Notes under the pieces: generated by a model
What the model was told of the DNA's origin: nothing
Seen by the model: the letters and a program-made list of their open reading frames with translations, nothing else
The model's database searches: none
Part shown: positions 1-10,059 of the stretch, piece by piece
How the letters are laid out: every line of letters begins with the position of its first letter
How positions within the stretch are numbered: the stretch's first letter is position 1
Translations under genes and position numbers: made by a program
From: Diploptera punctata
Taxonomy: Eukaryota > Arthropoda > Insecta > Blattodea > Blaberidae
DNA: 64,000 nt
Assembly: GCA_030220185.1 (NCBI GenBank)
Contig: JASPKZ010003441.1
Coordinates: forward strand, 62,001-126,000
Reading direction: 5' to 3'

Positions 1-29
1 TGTTATAGCACTTATAGGATGTATTTTGC

Positions 30-150
30 GAAAACACAAATGAATAAAAAATGATTGTTGAAGGATTCGAACCCTGGCTTTCATACATATTTCATCTTCT
101 TGTAAGTGGTTTAACGATCTACGCTACTCGAACGTCGGATACTAGATGTT
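30..150 (-). repeat. tRNA-like SINE head fragment
   Basis: Read on the minus strand, this stretch has a canonical polymerase III box B (GGGTTCGAATCC, complement of 63-74) and a loose upstream box A region near 110-140. The arms do not fold into a clean cloverleaf, so I read it as the head of a decayed tRNA-derived SINE, not a working tRNA gene. No body or tail was recognised. Confidence 0.4.
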
Positions 151-423
151 GAAATATTGGTTGTCTGGTACTTTTGCACTATGAACAAGAGTTTAACTTT
201 ATTTTAAATGTCGCAATTTGAGTAATATTGCATTTGTCGAACACTCGTAAATATCTAGAAACTTGTATCTTCACTATTTAAGACGATTAAAAACAAATAC
301 AGCGTATTTAAAACAATCAACAGTGCGTTACCTCGTGAATCACAGCTTTAGCTTTTCGAGCATGCGCAGTGGGCCATACAGGAAGTCTGCTTTTTGAAGC
401 GGCTCGTTCTTTTTGTCGCTAAG

Positions 424-1028
424 TGTACATTTATGATTACAAAATCATGCCGTTTACCCTTTAGAATAATGTATTGTTTATATCCTATCACTGACAAACT
501 TAATATCTCGGATAGCTGACAGGATCCTCCTTCGGACTAAAAAACCCGTTCCAAATTCAGGTCTTTCTGCACCCCCGTGGTATAATGGAATGCTTCCTGA
601 TTCCTGACTACCTTCTCCTGGCCATCTAACTTCCTGTAAAGCGACTATATCCAAGGGTGATTGATCTAATTCCCGCGTTAATACCTCTAGTGCCCCGCTA
701 TTGTATAAATTCACAGGAACATGTTCCTGTTTTTGAGCTTTTGGCATGGGTTCCCTGAAGTAGTCCCAGCCTGGAGAATCGATTGGGGGACTATTTGACC
801 TCCGGAAAGTTTTACCCCAGTGGAACCCATGGCCAGATTTCTTGACGGTTGTATTTTTACGGTGAATGATCGTCACTCTTTCGACCAAGGTACTTTTTTG
901 TCTGGTTTATCATCTTCGACCAGTCTGACATTGGTAACCCTATCGACAGCAATGCAACCGCCGGCATAGCTCTTGCGATCATTTATGCACGCAAGCCACT
1001 CCACCACGACAAGGTAAAGATGTCATGG
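424..1028 (-). pseudogene. LINE-A 5' end: endonuclease N-terminal fragment
   Basis: Minus-strand fragment of a non-LTR retrotransposon endonuclease of the RTE/craniofacial-development-protein-2-like type. An open stretch (888-478) reads through the block LDIVALQEVRWPGEGSQ, which carries the EN catalytic Glu, then the FLVRRRILSAIRDIKF block. It matches the longer copy at 33331-34550 almost line for line, but a small deletion removes the GTWNVRT block and fuses a short upstream frame (MVERVTI..., KNTTVKK) to the EN frame. The 5' end lies near 1020-1028, at the same place as in the 34 kb copy; the 3' side is truncated near 424. Dead fragment. Confidence 0.8.
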
Positions 1029-1130
1029 AGGGTTTTACTTTCACCTGTAAGACAAATGTTGGAAAATGTTGGCCGAAGTGGTTCCTGAGGATAATCTGGC
1101 CATCGCAATAATTCACATCCTATTCGCCAA
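1029..1130 (+). repeat. SINE S1 internal fragment
   Basis: It contains the S1 body landmark CACCTGTAAGACAAATG and a degenerate form of the following CCAACGGTCCCCGAAAATC segment. No head or tail is present. It directly abuts the 5' end of the LINE-A fragment. Confidence 0.5.
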
Positions 1131-1259
1131 TTAATTTCATTTTAAACTATCCCTCGTACAATCTAAATAAATCGTTAAAATTTCGTCTTCCAAAATTCAA
1201 CATTCAAGCAATTACTATCAGTAAGACAACATCCCCTAGAAATATATTATATAATGGAT

Positions 1260-1818
1260 ATGGATAGCTAATGACAAACGAGGGAAATTTTGAGGAAATG
1301 GTTGAATTCAGATACCTAGGAACTATAATCACAAATAGGAATGAGATGCACAAAGAAACTAAACATAGGCTCAATTCTGGAAATGCGTGCTATTATGCAG
1401 TACAGACACTCTTGACTTCCCAACTCCTTAAAAAAACGTAAAAATGAAAATATATAAAACTATTGTTCTACCAGTTATATTATATGGATGCGCAACATGG
1501 ACTTTTACTTTAAGGGAAGAAAGGAGATTACGAGTATTTTAGAATAAAGTTCTTAGGAAAAATTTTGTACCAAAGAGAGATGAACAGACAGGTGAATGGA
1601 GAAGACTTATAACAAGGAAAACCAGAGGGAAAACGCCCAGTTGGTACACCAAAAATGAGGTGGGAGAATAACATTAACTATGATTTGAGGGACGTAGATT
1701 ATACAGGGAATGATTGGAAAACATTGGCTCAGGATAGGGATGTATGGAGAGTTTATGTCCGCGCGGACATGAACCTATGGGTTCGATAGTGCCAGTGAGT
1801 TAATTAGTTAAGACAACA
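1260..1818 (+). pseudogene. LINE-B C-terminal reverse-transcriptase remnant
   Basis: Plus-strand remnant of the C-terminal part of a LINE pol protein. Across several frames it reads VEFRYLGTIITN, then KTIVLPVILYGCATWTF, then GKRPVGTPKMRWENNINYD and finally DRDVWRVYVRADMN ending at a stop near 1787. The 3' UTR is short and ends in TTAATTAGTTAAG, the TTAG-type tail seen in other LINE-B copies (22.9, 32.8 and 41.1 kb). Stops and frameshifts rule out function. The deleted 34 kb copy ties this C-terminus to the LINE-A endonuclease. Confidence 0.8.
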
Positions 1819-2234
1819 TGCCCAATTCGATTTGCGTATGAATGAATGAGCGAATGATGTGTCTTGTCCTAAATGTTCGTATTGTCATGGAAGTGGCCTG
1901 CTACTGATCTGATCACTCAAACATGGAGGCCTTCCATGTCTATGTATGGTCAAAAAAGTATGTGTTTGGTCTAGAGTTACAAACCGTCTCCCAATAGTTC
2001 GTGTCACTGTAATGCTCGGGTGGCATGAGGAATGTAAAGTCTGCATCTGGGAGAAAATAAATTAATGTAAAGAGAGAGAATAACGTCCGTACTTTATGTA
2101 TTAAAATTTAATTGAATTTCTCGTTGTAACAATGTTTTGATAGGACTCCTGTTTTCTGTAGCTTTTATAGAAACATTTCAGAGTAAGGTTCCACAATTTC
2201 CGAACAGTTACGCATCAGGTCTGCCAATTTTAAT
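1819..2234. other. Unassigned AT-rich stretch
   Basis: No coding trace, tRNA-like box or terminal repeat was recognised here. Confidence 0.4.
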
Positions 2235-2440
2235 TTAAAAGATATTTTAGTGACTATTCACCTCATGCTCCAAATGCGAGTCAATGACCAATCACGGTTC
2301 AATGAATTTTGTTTTACAACCAATCACAGTCGTGTTTCACCTCGATAATTATGGAATTTTGATTACCAGAGTAAAGAAAGCTCCTCCTTGTTTCATTTTT
2401 TCTCCACTAGAGTGAATTCTTACAATATTACGATTCTATT
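2235..2440 (-). repeat. Interspersed repeat R9, copy 1
   Basis: Read on the minus strand this matches 39068-39520 on the plus strand: a TCTAGTGGAGAAAAAATGAAA block, then GGAGGAGCTTTCTTTA, then GTGATTGGTCATTGACTC. It lacks the ~260-bp segment that separates the first two blocks in the 39 kb copy. Non-coding; family unknown. Confidence 0.6.
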
Positions 2441-2524
2441 TACTATAAATAGCATGATCAAGTTGCAATGAAACATAACCAAACATTTATCATTTGTTTT
2501 TAAACATCGCTGTTTACATTAAAT

Positions 2525-2815
2525 ATATTGCATTGCAAGTCCGTGTTTTCCCTTTACAGAGATTTAGGCGCTCTCCCCCTACTGGGAAGAATTTGAACCA
2601 TTACTAATTTAGTTACACTTGTTTTCGTATAGATGTCATTTTTGAGTGGTCCGTGGTCAACGTTCCGCCTCATACTGACATCTAGGAAACCAAGGTAGTA
2701 CTAGGACGGGAAAATTCGGTAAACTTTGCTTAGAGGCCTTTTCATTCAGGCTTCAGGATTTTTTACGAGCCTGAAAATCTTCAGACTCGGGACCCACGGC
2801 TTAAAGTCCCTCCAC
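2525..2815 (-). repeat. SINE S2, 5'-truncated
   Basis: Minus-strand copy of S2. It has the 3' body (GAGAGCGCCTAAATCTCTGT, complement of 2558-2577), the ACGAAAACAAGTGTAACTAA block, the TAGATGTCAGTATGAGGCGG block and the segment ending in GTGGGTCCCGAGTCTGAAG. The tRNA-like head is missing; compare full copies at 48166-48756 and 58505-58902. Confidence 0.75.
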
Positions 2816-3630
2816 ATATTTTAAAATAAGTATATTTAAATAATGATCTGTGAGTAAACAGCTTAATTTTATTCCTTAAATAGTCCTAACAAATGCCGCT
2901 CGATTTCCAAATCCTCTAGATAAGTTCGCTTGTCACTTCGTGACTCGTGAATTTTTCGATAATTTGGAAATCACTCGTGGCATGAATGGCATATGAAAAT
3001 AATTGTTGATTATTGATTAAATCTGATACGGCTGGAAATTTAATTGGTAAATATTCATTTCTATCGTATGAGGGAAATAAAAAGCCTAAAAAAATTAAAT
3101 AGAAACATTATAAAATTCGGTCTCAATAAAGCAGAATTCACACAAGTCAAGTTTTTCTTTCGAATATCGACTTCGTAAATTCATAATGAAGGAACACGTG
3201 GCGTCCAAAACTAGGTCAGTGTACCCATTGCTTGTCTCAACCTGTATCCTTGTTGTATTTTTCTACTTTTGTTTTATTGAACGTAGTGTGTCGTAGCGTG
3301 AAAATTTCATGAGGGTAGGTTTGAACAATTCATCATACATTCCGTCATCATAACTGTCATGTATTTGACCGTTTGATCCGTTCCATCTCCAGAATTTATA
3401 TCTGCTCGTCAACCCTTTGGTTCTTCCAATTCTTTTAGCCTATGGTTTGTAGCTGTGTGATGGCAATGGAATTCGTCTTGGTTTGCATTCGTTGTACATG
3501 CAAATACCACGCTGATCTGTATTCGTCAATTATTTACAATAAATATATTTGAATGTTTAATTCTTGACTAATAGACTCTCTTGTTTTGCGACCAAGGAAA
3601 ATGTATCCTGCCAGAGGTCTAAATAATTGT
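2816..3630. other. Unassigned AT-rich stretch
   Basis: No gene or element recognised. The sequence is AT-rich with only short open frames. Confidence 0.4.
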
Positions 3631-3631
3631 A

Positions 3632-4238
3632 TATCGAACCCATAGGTTTATGCCATGCGGACGACAGCAATACCTATACTGAACTAACGTTTTCCATTCA
3701 CCCCCTGTATAATTTACCTCCCTCAAATCATGGTTTTTTTCTCCCTCATTATTGGCCTACCTACTGCGCATTTTCCTTCTGGTTAACCTATAAGAAGTTT
3801 CCTTTGTTTCTTTTTCATTCCCAATTCGTGCCACATGTCCTGTCATTGCAGTCTAAGAGAATGAATTGTTCTTATTACATCTGATTTCCTATAAAGATTA
3901 CGTAACTCACTGCCATCCAGTCTCTTCCATACACGAGTCTGTTTATCTCTCTTTGGCCCAAACATTTTTCTAAGAACTTTTTCGCAAACACTCGAAATCT
4001 TATGTCCTCTCTTAAAGTAAGATTCCATGTTTCACATCCATATAATATAACCGGGAGAATAACAATGTTATATATTTTCAGTGTAACATTTTTGAGAGAA
4101 GTTGGGACCACAAGAGCCACTATATTAGCGTGCATTTTCAGCATTAAGCCGTTGTTTGATTTTTTCCTGCGCCTCATTTCAGTTTTTTTAATTATCTCGA
4201 ATTCAGCCATTTTAAAAATTTCCTTCATTTGCCATTAA
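3632..4238 (-). pseudogene. LINE-B C-terminal fragment
   Basis: Minus-strand remnant of the same C-terminus as at 1260-1818. One frame (4228-3875) gives TLKIYNIVILPVILYGCETW, the usual LINE C-terminal block after the RT domain; a second frame gives ELRNLYRKSDVIRTI and the complement of 3640-3780 gives the decayed zinc-knuckle-like tail region. Frame changes near 3900-4030 and the absence of an RT core show a dead, 5'-truncated copy. The short open frames on the other strand are shadows. Confidence 0.75.
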
Positions 4239-4365
4239 CTGTCCGTTTCCATTGTAAGATGTATTTATGTATGTGACCATATATTTAGTGTTATTGATTT
4301 TTACCTCAAACAACTCTGTAATGTAGTTAGAATAGATTATTTAAATCCTTATAAAATGACGATTT

Positions 4366-5868
4366 TTCAGAGATGGAAACAAGAAAAATAATGGAAATTG
4401 ATATAATTACTGTAAAAAAGGAAATTATGAGAAAGAAAAATGATAGTAATGCTGGCCCAGGAAATATTGCTATAGAATTGATTAAAAGTGGCAGTCAGAA
4501 GTTATTGGAAATGATCGCTGTACTGTTTAATAACAGAATAAATTGCGAAGAAGTGCCAGAAGAGTGGAAAGTCGCTATTATAACATCGATACATAAGAAG
4601 GGAGACAAGAGAAAGTGTGAACATTATAGAGGCATATCAGTAACGATTACATTAAGTAGAATATATGGACGTATACTAAGTAAAATGGTTGATATAGAAT
4701 ACCAGGATAAAGAAATGGAAGAACAATCTGGTTTTAGAAGTGGTAGGTCATGCACAGATAATATATTTTTCATAACACAAATGATAGAAGAAAAAAAGAG
4801 CTACTAACAGAGATTTACATTTCTTTTTTGTCGATTTAATCAAGGCATATGATGTATTCCCCAAAAAATTAGTAGAAGCTATAAAAGCATTATACAAAGG
4901 ATCTATTTCGAAAATAAAAGTTGGAAATCATATAACAAAGGGATTTACTATTACAAAAGGTTTAAAGCAAGGTTGCAGTTTATCTCCAGCTCTATTTAAA
5001 ATTTATCTCGAAAGAGTACAAAGAGACTGGAGGAAAAAATGTCAAAAAATGGGCATACCTATCCAAAATACACATGTGTATTCATTAAATTTTGCAATGA
5101 CCAGGTATTAATAGCACAGGATCACGATGATATAGAATATTTGGCTAAAAAAACTAAAAGAAGAATATGAAAAATGGGGACTTTATATAAACATTGAGAA
5201 AACTAAATACCTGTGTATACTAGAAGAAATGGAAAATATAAATTTCAACAATGGGGAAGAACTAAAACCTAGTATTGAATGCACTTATTTAGGAACAAAA
5301 TTAGACCATTCAGGCGATAACACAGTGGAAATTAAAAATAGAATCGCACAAACAAAACAAGCAATAAATGCTTTAAACTCTGTTTGGTGGAGCAAAAATA
5401 TTACAAAAAAAAGAAAATTACAAATATATCAAACCATAATTCAGAGCATTTTAACATATGGTGCTGAAGTCTGGCAAATTCCTACCAGGGAAATGAAAAG
5501 AATTTTAAGTACACAAATGGATGTTTTAAGATCAGTTGGAAAATCTAGAATGGATAGAATACGAAATAAAGAAATAAGGGAAATTATGGGTGTACAAGAG
5601 GAGCCGGACATCATAGACATTATGGAAAAGAAAATGTTACAGTGGTATGGCCATGTCAAAAGAATGCCAGAACAAAGATTGCCTAAAATTGTTATGAATT
5701 GATCCCAATGGAAAGTAGGAAGACCGAAGAAAACTTGGATAGAAGGGGTACAAGCAGCTATGAATATCAGAGGACTGGAGGAAGATCAATGGATGGACAG
5801 AGAGGAATGGCGTTTGGTTTCCGGAAGACGGCGGCAGCTGCCATGATACCGGATGATGATGATGATGA
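4366..5868 (+). pseudogene. LINE-C reverse transcriptase remnant with (GAT)n tail
   Basis: Plus-strand LINE pol remnant. 4373-4807 is the RT finger region (EEWKVAIITSIHKKGDKRKC, GFRSGRSCTDN). A frameshifted part follows with FVDLIKAYDVFPK and GLKQGCSLSPALF. 5229-5702 is the C-terminal region (ECTYLGTKLDHSGD, SILTYGAEVW, MLQWYGHVKRMPEQR). After one stop it continues with GRPKKTW and ends in VSGRRRQLP followed by a GAT-repeat tail at 5852-5868. The F/YADD active site is not preserved. The mariner element at 5896 lies 27 bp downstream of the tail. Related C-termini are at 15.4-15.9 and 22.1-22.7 kb. Confidence 0.85.
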
Positions 5869-5895
5869 TAAAATGTAGCTAGGAATAAAGTTGTA

Positions 5896-6006
5896 CAGGG
5901 TGGACCGCTCGAATGGACCTAATTTCAATTGCTTGTTACTGGCAAACGGTTGAAGATAGAAACTTAAAACAACGTTCATAGTACAGAAAAACTCACCAAG
6001 TTTCGA
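5896..6006 (+). repeat. Left terminal inverted repeat of DD41D element
   Basis: 111 bp, complement of 7111-7221 except two mismatches (near positions 5981 and 6004). Such long TIRs in this superfamily usually hold transposase binding sites and can act as a weak promoter; that role here is inferred. Confidence 0.93.
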
Positions 6007-6067
6007 ATCCTGTCGGTAGATGGCACAAAGATACGTTTCTCGTTCTTAGATTTAATTGTTTGTGAAA

Positions 6068-7102
6068 ATGGCGACTCCGCAGATGAAAGCGCAAGCTGTT
6101 TTGTGGTATGCGGAGTTTAAATCAATCATTAGAGTTCAAAGGGAGTTCCGGCGTGTGTTTAACCGTGATGCTCCAACTGCTAGAAGCATAAAGAAGTGGC
6201 GTGATACATTATTAGCTACAGGATCTGTGTTGAAGAAGCATGGTGGTGGTCGCAGAGCATCCGATGAAATGGTAGCAAATGTTCAAGCCGCATTTGAGCG
6301 AAGCCCCCGGAAGTCATTAAGAAGAGCTTCGCGGGAACTTCAAATACCAAAATCGACATTACAACGGATTGTCCACAAACGCCTCAAACTGCACGCATAT
6401 AAAGTGCAGTTAGTGCAACGTCTGGAGCCGAATGACATGCCGAAACGAGTGGAATTCGCCAATACGATGCTGGACCGTCTCGGCGCTGATCCTGACTTCA
6501 TGACCAAGATTTTCTTCTCGGACGAAGCCACTTTCCATTTGTCAGGCAAGGTAAACCGGCATAATGTGCGGATCTGGGGATCGGAGAATCCTCACGCTAT
6601 TCAAGAGCATGTTCGTGATAGTCCGAAGATGAATGTTTGGTGCAGTTTGTCACATAATAAGGTCATTGGACCGTTTTTCTTCGCCGAGAAAACTGTTCGT
6701 GGTACCACATATCTTGACATGCTGGAGCAGTTCTTCTTTCCACAAATTGAACAACTGCAGCCTAACATCGTTTTCCAGCAAGATGGTGCTCCTCCCCACT
6801 GGTCCAATGAAGTTCGTACGACTTTGGACAACATTTTCCCTGGCCGTTGGATTGGTAGGGGAGGACCAATCGCGTGGCCCCCGAGATCTCCCGATTTAAC
6901 ACCACTGGATTTCTTTCTCTGGGGCTATGTCAAAGATAAAGTTTACACCACCCCAGTCAAAGACCTTCGTGATCTTCGTGAGCGCATCATAGAGGCTATT
7001 GAGAACATTCCAGAAGACATACTCCAACGTACTTGGCAAGAAATTGTTCATCGCTTTGATATCGTCACAGTGACTGCTGGGGCTCATATAGAGATGTGGT
7101 GA
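6068..7102 (+). CDS. DD41D mariner-type transposase, intact
   Basis: Cut-and-paste DDE/D transposase that would bind the element's TIRs in the nucleus and insert it at TA. I choose the ATG at 6068 (context AAAATGG); an in-frame ATG at 6056 would add MFVK. Counting from 6056 (348 aa), residues ~10-60 are an N-terminal helix-turn-helix (SIIRVQREFRRVF), ~80-115 a second DNA-binding helix region (RASRELQIPKSTLQRIVHKR), and ~150-290 the catalytic domain: D156 in FFSDEATFH, D243 in VFQQDGAPPHW and D285 in SPDLTPLDFF. The last two are 41 residues apart, which is the DD41D spacing known for rosa/Visitor-type elements. There is no stop or frameshift. A relative at 59.4-61.1 kb is dead. Confidence 0.93.
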   Translation: MATPQMKAQAVLWYAEFKSIIRVQREFRRVFNRDAPTARSIKKWRDTLLATGSVLKKHGGGRRASDEMVANVQAAFERSPRKSLRRASRELQIPKSTLQRIVHKRLKLHAYKVQLVQRLEPNDMPKRVEFANTMLDRLGADPDFMTKIFFSDEATFHLSGKVNRHNVRIWGSENPHAIQEHVRDSPKMNVWCSLSHNKVIGPFFFAEKTVRGTTYLDMLEQFFFPQIEQLQPNIVFQQDGAPPHWSNEVRTTLDNIFPGRWIGRGGPIAWPPRSPDLTPLDFFLWGYVKDKVYTTPVKDLRDLRERIIEAIENIPEDILQRTWQEIVHRFDIVTVTAGAHIEMW

Positions 7103-7110
7103 TCTGGATA

Positions 7111-7221
7111 TCAAAACTTGGTGAGTTTTTCTGTAATATGAACGTTGTTTTAAGTTTCTATCTTCAACCGTTTGCCAGTAACAAGCAATTGAAATTAGGT
7201 CCATTCGAGCGGTCCACCCTG
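7111..7221 (-). repeat. Right terminal inverted repeat of DD41D element
   Basis: 111-bp inverted partner of 5896-6006. It begins 8 bp after the transposase stop codon and ends at the TA duplication 7222-7223. Confidence 0.93.
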
Positions 7222-7349
7222 TATATTGTTTCAAATTATTTTCCTCTCTCACTTTTCTTAATACAGTTTCAATTGTATAAATTAATTGTAGAAATTTAGC
7301 TGATTTATATTCTTATTTGTTCTAATGCTTCATTGTTTAATTAGTATAT

Positions 7350-7470
7350 TACGATGCGATGTTGGGAAGTGGTTTTTACAGAATCGAGAATAATGTTTAA
7401 AAACCGAGTGATAGCGAGGTATTTAATTTCCGATATTCTGTAAAACACTTCACAAACATGCGTTGTACAT
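7350..7470. repeat. Small imperfect hairpin, possible MITE
   Basis: The arm at about 7361-7384 (GGGAAGTGGTTTTTACAGAAT) pairs with its near-complement at 7434-7456 (ATTCTGTAAAACACTTCAC), and weaker complementarity continues outward. No target duplication was seen. It could be a decayed MITE or chance. Confidence 0.35.
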
Positions 7471-7698
7471 TATTTTGTGCGCGATGGTGTTTTCAAAATA
7501 AATAATTGTAAAATAATATATTTGTTGCAAATATTTGCGTCCATTATAAACAATTGACTAACGTTAAAAGTATGGGCAATGTTTATTAGTTGAAACTACA
7601 GGAGATCGTGAGATATTAGGGATAAAATGGCGGCAAGTACGTATTTATTGTTTCAAATAAAGTTGTTAATTTACAAATGCAATTATTTGTTTCGTATG

Positions 7699-7718
7699 AT
7701 ATATATATATATATATAT
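7699..7718. repeat. (TA)n microsatellite
   Basis: Run of about ten AT dinucleotides. Confidence 0.85.
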
Positions 7719-7989
7719 TATTATTAGATATATTTTTGTATATATATTGTACGTAGTATACATAAAGGGCAGTGGTTTTACTTCCCGCACGAGGTTTGTA
7801 ATATGTAATATTACAGTATAGTTATTTAGGTTGGCAATCCCGAAATGTAGGAAGTTGAACTTTCAATCATGGTCGCCATTGCTGTAAGTACGACAAAACA
7901 CTATCGCGCAAAAAAAAATATTTGGTATGATCTGTCCCTACACGACTAAATATGTATTTCCAAATTGTATTATCTTATATATTATATAT

Positions 7990-8136
7990 CTTTATCATCC
8001 TTCACCGGTGTGGAAAACAACGGAAAACTAACACACCTATAATTCCCTAGTAAAGTTGCAAAGCATAGCATGAAAATTCTATGATTGCAGTGAAAGACCT
8101 GCCCACGGGCAGAATTACTATGGATGGATATTATAT
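7990..8136 (+). repeat. SINE S1a, 3' part only
   Basis: It begins at CATCCTTCACCGGTGTGGAA and runs through AATTCCCTAGTAAAGTTGC, GATTGCAGTGAAAGACCTGC and the ACTATGGATGGAT tail. The tRNA-like head and first body half are absent. Confidence 0.8.
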
Positions 8137-8271
8137 AGCGTATAAACTTATATTTGTAAATTGTCTTTCGACTTCAATAAAAAAATATCGTTACTTTAAA
8201 CCTATGAAGTAAGTTTTAAAAACACATACACACATCATCATATTTGGCATAACAGCCGGGTCGAGTCATAG

Positions 8272-8365
8272 CCTCTCTCTGTCTCTCTCTCTTTCTCTCT
8301 CTCTCTCTTTCTCTCTCTCTCTTTCTCTCTCTCTCTTTCTCTCTCTCTCTTTCTCTCTCTCTTTT

Positions 8366-8405
<40 letters not shown>

Positions 8406-8416
8406 CTCTCTCTCTC

Positions 8417-8457
<41 letters not shown>
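8272..8457. repeat. (TC)n-rich and (TA)n microsatellite
   Basis: About 165 bp of CT dinucleotides broken by regular TTT steps (8272-8435), then an AT run to 8457. Minus-strand open frames of Arg/Glu repeats across it are artefacts of the repeat. Confidence 0.95.
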
Positions 8458-8458
<1 letters not shown>

Positions 8459-8489
8459 GGCTATGCACACTTGTTATTGCATAAAGGTT

Positions 8490-8754
8490 CTTCTTCTTCT
8501 GTTTCATGAAATTAGGCCTTTTGACCTGTTTTCACATCAAGTGGGATTTAATGAATCCTCCCATCTAGTAAATGGGCGTCCAACATTTCTATGTCCTATT
8601 GGTTTGTACTTTAGTAACAGCTGAGGGATTCTATCTGTAGGCATTCTTTTGACATGTTCATACGAGTTGTTTCTCATGTTGCCAATTCTATTTGTTAAAT
8701 TGAAAATATTTAAGTCCTTCCTAATATCCTCACTTCTTTTCTTGTCCAAATTGG
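8490..8754 (-). pseudogene. Short LINE-D insertion with 15-bp target duplication
   Basis: A 265-bp, heavily 5'-truncated LINE copy on the minus strand. The frame 8749-8537 reads NNSYEHVKRMPTDRIPQLLL and GHRNVGRPFTRWED, the usual C-terminal signature. Its 3' end carries a (GAA)n tail (complement of 8490-8499). The 15-bp TATTGCATAAAGGTT occurs at 8475-8489 and again at 8755-8769, a perfect target-site duplication, so the borders are exact and the insertion is fairly recent. Confidence 0.9.
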
Positions 8755-8769
8755 TATTGCATAAAGGTT

Positions 8770-9110
8770 TAATAGGAAAATTGTTTTAAATATACTAGAA
8801 AAGTTGTACTATCTGGTATGTAGTAATTTTTGTACAACTATTAAATATAGGAAACATTTCTGAAAAAGATGTATTTGCTTTTTGTTAAATGCTAATCACA
8901 TTTATTTAAAGAAAAAAAACTTTTTTTGTTTGCACAAAAACGTATAAAAATAACTGAAAGGCCAAAAATAAATGTTAACTTGTATTTATTCTGAGTAGTT
9001 CAGAACGTACGATTGCATACTTAGCCTTTTGCTTTTAACACTGTTTTATCCATTACTAGGTTTTGATGAGTTTCTGGCTGAATTTTATTCCCTTATTTAA
9101 GAATTATACT
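8770..9110. other. Unassigned AT-rich stretch
   Basis: Nothing recognised. It may include the decayed end of the Tc1-type element that follows. Confidence 0.35.
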
Positions 9111-9114
9111 TTTC

Positions 9115-9960
9115 AGTTATTTCATTGATGGAAATTTCTTCTTTTAGACTCTTCTTTTGAGAATGGACCTCAGATGCTCAATGGGATTTAAATCGGGAGA
9201 TCGAGCTGGCGCGTGAAGCTGTTTAGGCACATTCCAGATGGCCCATCTTTTATTAGTTAGCTGTTAGTATTACTATGAGTCCTGATCTTGCTGAAATATG
9301 AGCGTGCTCGATATTCCCATTTTAGCTGTACTTTGTTTCAAATTTTACTTCCATATTGCAGATAATTCGAACGTTCTTTACTCCATATGCTAAACATTCA
9401 ACCGAAATCATTTTGGAATCGCCTCCATGCATTATGATTGGGATAGTGTTTTCATTTTTTCGGCTTCGTTTGCTTTTCGCCAAACTCCATAGTCATTATC
9501 AAAATCAAACAATTTAATTTGAGTATCATCAGACCATATGACCTGATTCCAAATTTCTTAGTTCTAGTTTTGATGCACTTTATCAAATTGAAATCTGGTT
9601 GGTCATTTTGTTCTTTTTACTGACGAATGACCTTTTTCGTGACATTCGACCATGATAACTACTGTATGTTTCCATAAGACTCGCCGTATAGCTTGATTCG
9701 ACATTTGTTTACCGTAGACTTCTGCCATCGCAGGACTTCGCGTGCTTTTAATGTTGGATTTAATTTTACTTGACTTCTCTTGCTTTGTATTCATTTTTTC
9801 CCCTTTACTAGTCTTCGCAATTTTTATAGTTCCAAGATACATGAATATATTAACCCCGTAGTTAACAATTGAAGGTGGCTTATTAATGCGCCTATTTTTA
9901 TCACGTAAAGAAAATCCTCTCAGAGTTAAATTTACAATCATCATTTTCAAATCATCACTA
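9115..9960 (-). pseudogene. Decayed Tc1-type transposase
   Basis: Minus-strand remnant with many stops. Reading from about 9950 down, the N-terminal part includes SIVNYGVNIF and MSNQAIRRVLWKHTVV; near 9480-9530 a catalytic block reads DDTQIKLFDFDNDYGVWRK; near 9400-9430 IPIIMHGGDSKMI stands for the usual VMVWG strand; and near 9170-9215 PARSPDLNPIEHL is the terminal catalytic block with the Glu of a DDE triad. The order and motifs fit Tc1-like transposases. The terminal repeats were not identified. Confidence 0.7.
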
Positions 9961-10059
9961 CGAAGGGTTGTTTCTGATCTGATAAATGATTTTTAAGTTT
10001 TACCTTAAGAAAAGTCGTGTCTCCACCATCGAGCATGCTCTAATTGATGAATCTTCACC

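Larger units (their letters stand above)
5896..7221 (+). mobile_element. Complete DD41D mariner-type transposon
   Basis: A 1326-bp IS630-Tc1-mariner superfamily element. Both ends start CAGGGTGGACCGCTCGAATG when read inward. The terminal inverted repeats cover 5896-6006 and 7111-7221 (111 bp each), and by eye they differ at only two positions. A TA dinucleotide flanks it on both sides (5894-5895 and 7222-7223), the expected target duplication. It carries one full-length transposase. Near-identical ends and an open frame suggest recent movement. It sits just past the tail of a dead LINE-C copy. Confidence 0.95.

Noticed and set aside
8216..8507. Open frames of Arg/Glu repeats on the minus strand
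   Set aside because: They are produced by the TC microsatellite at 8272-8435 and have no complexity or context of a gene.
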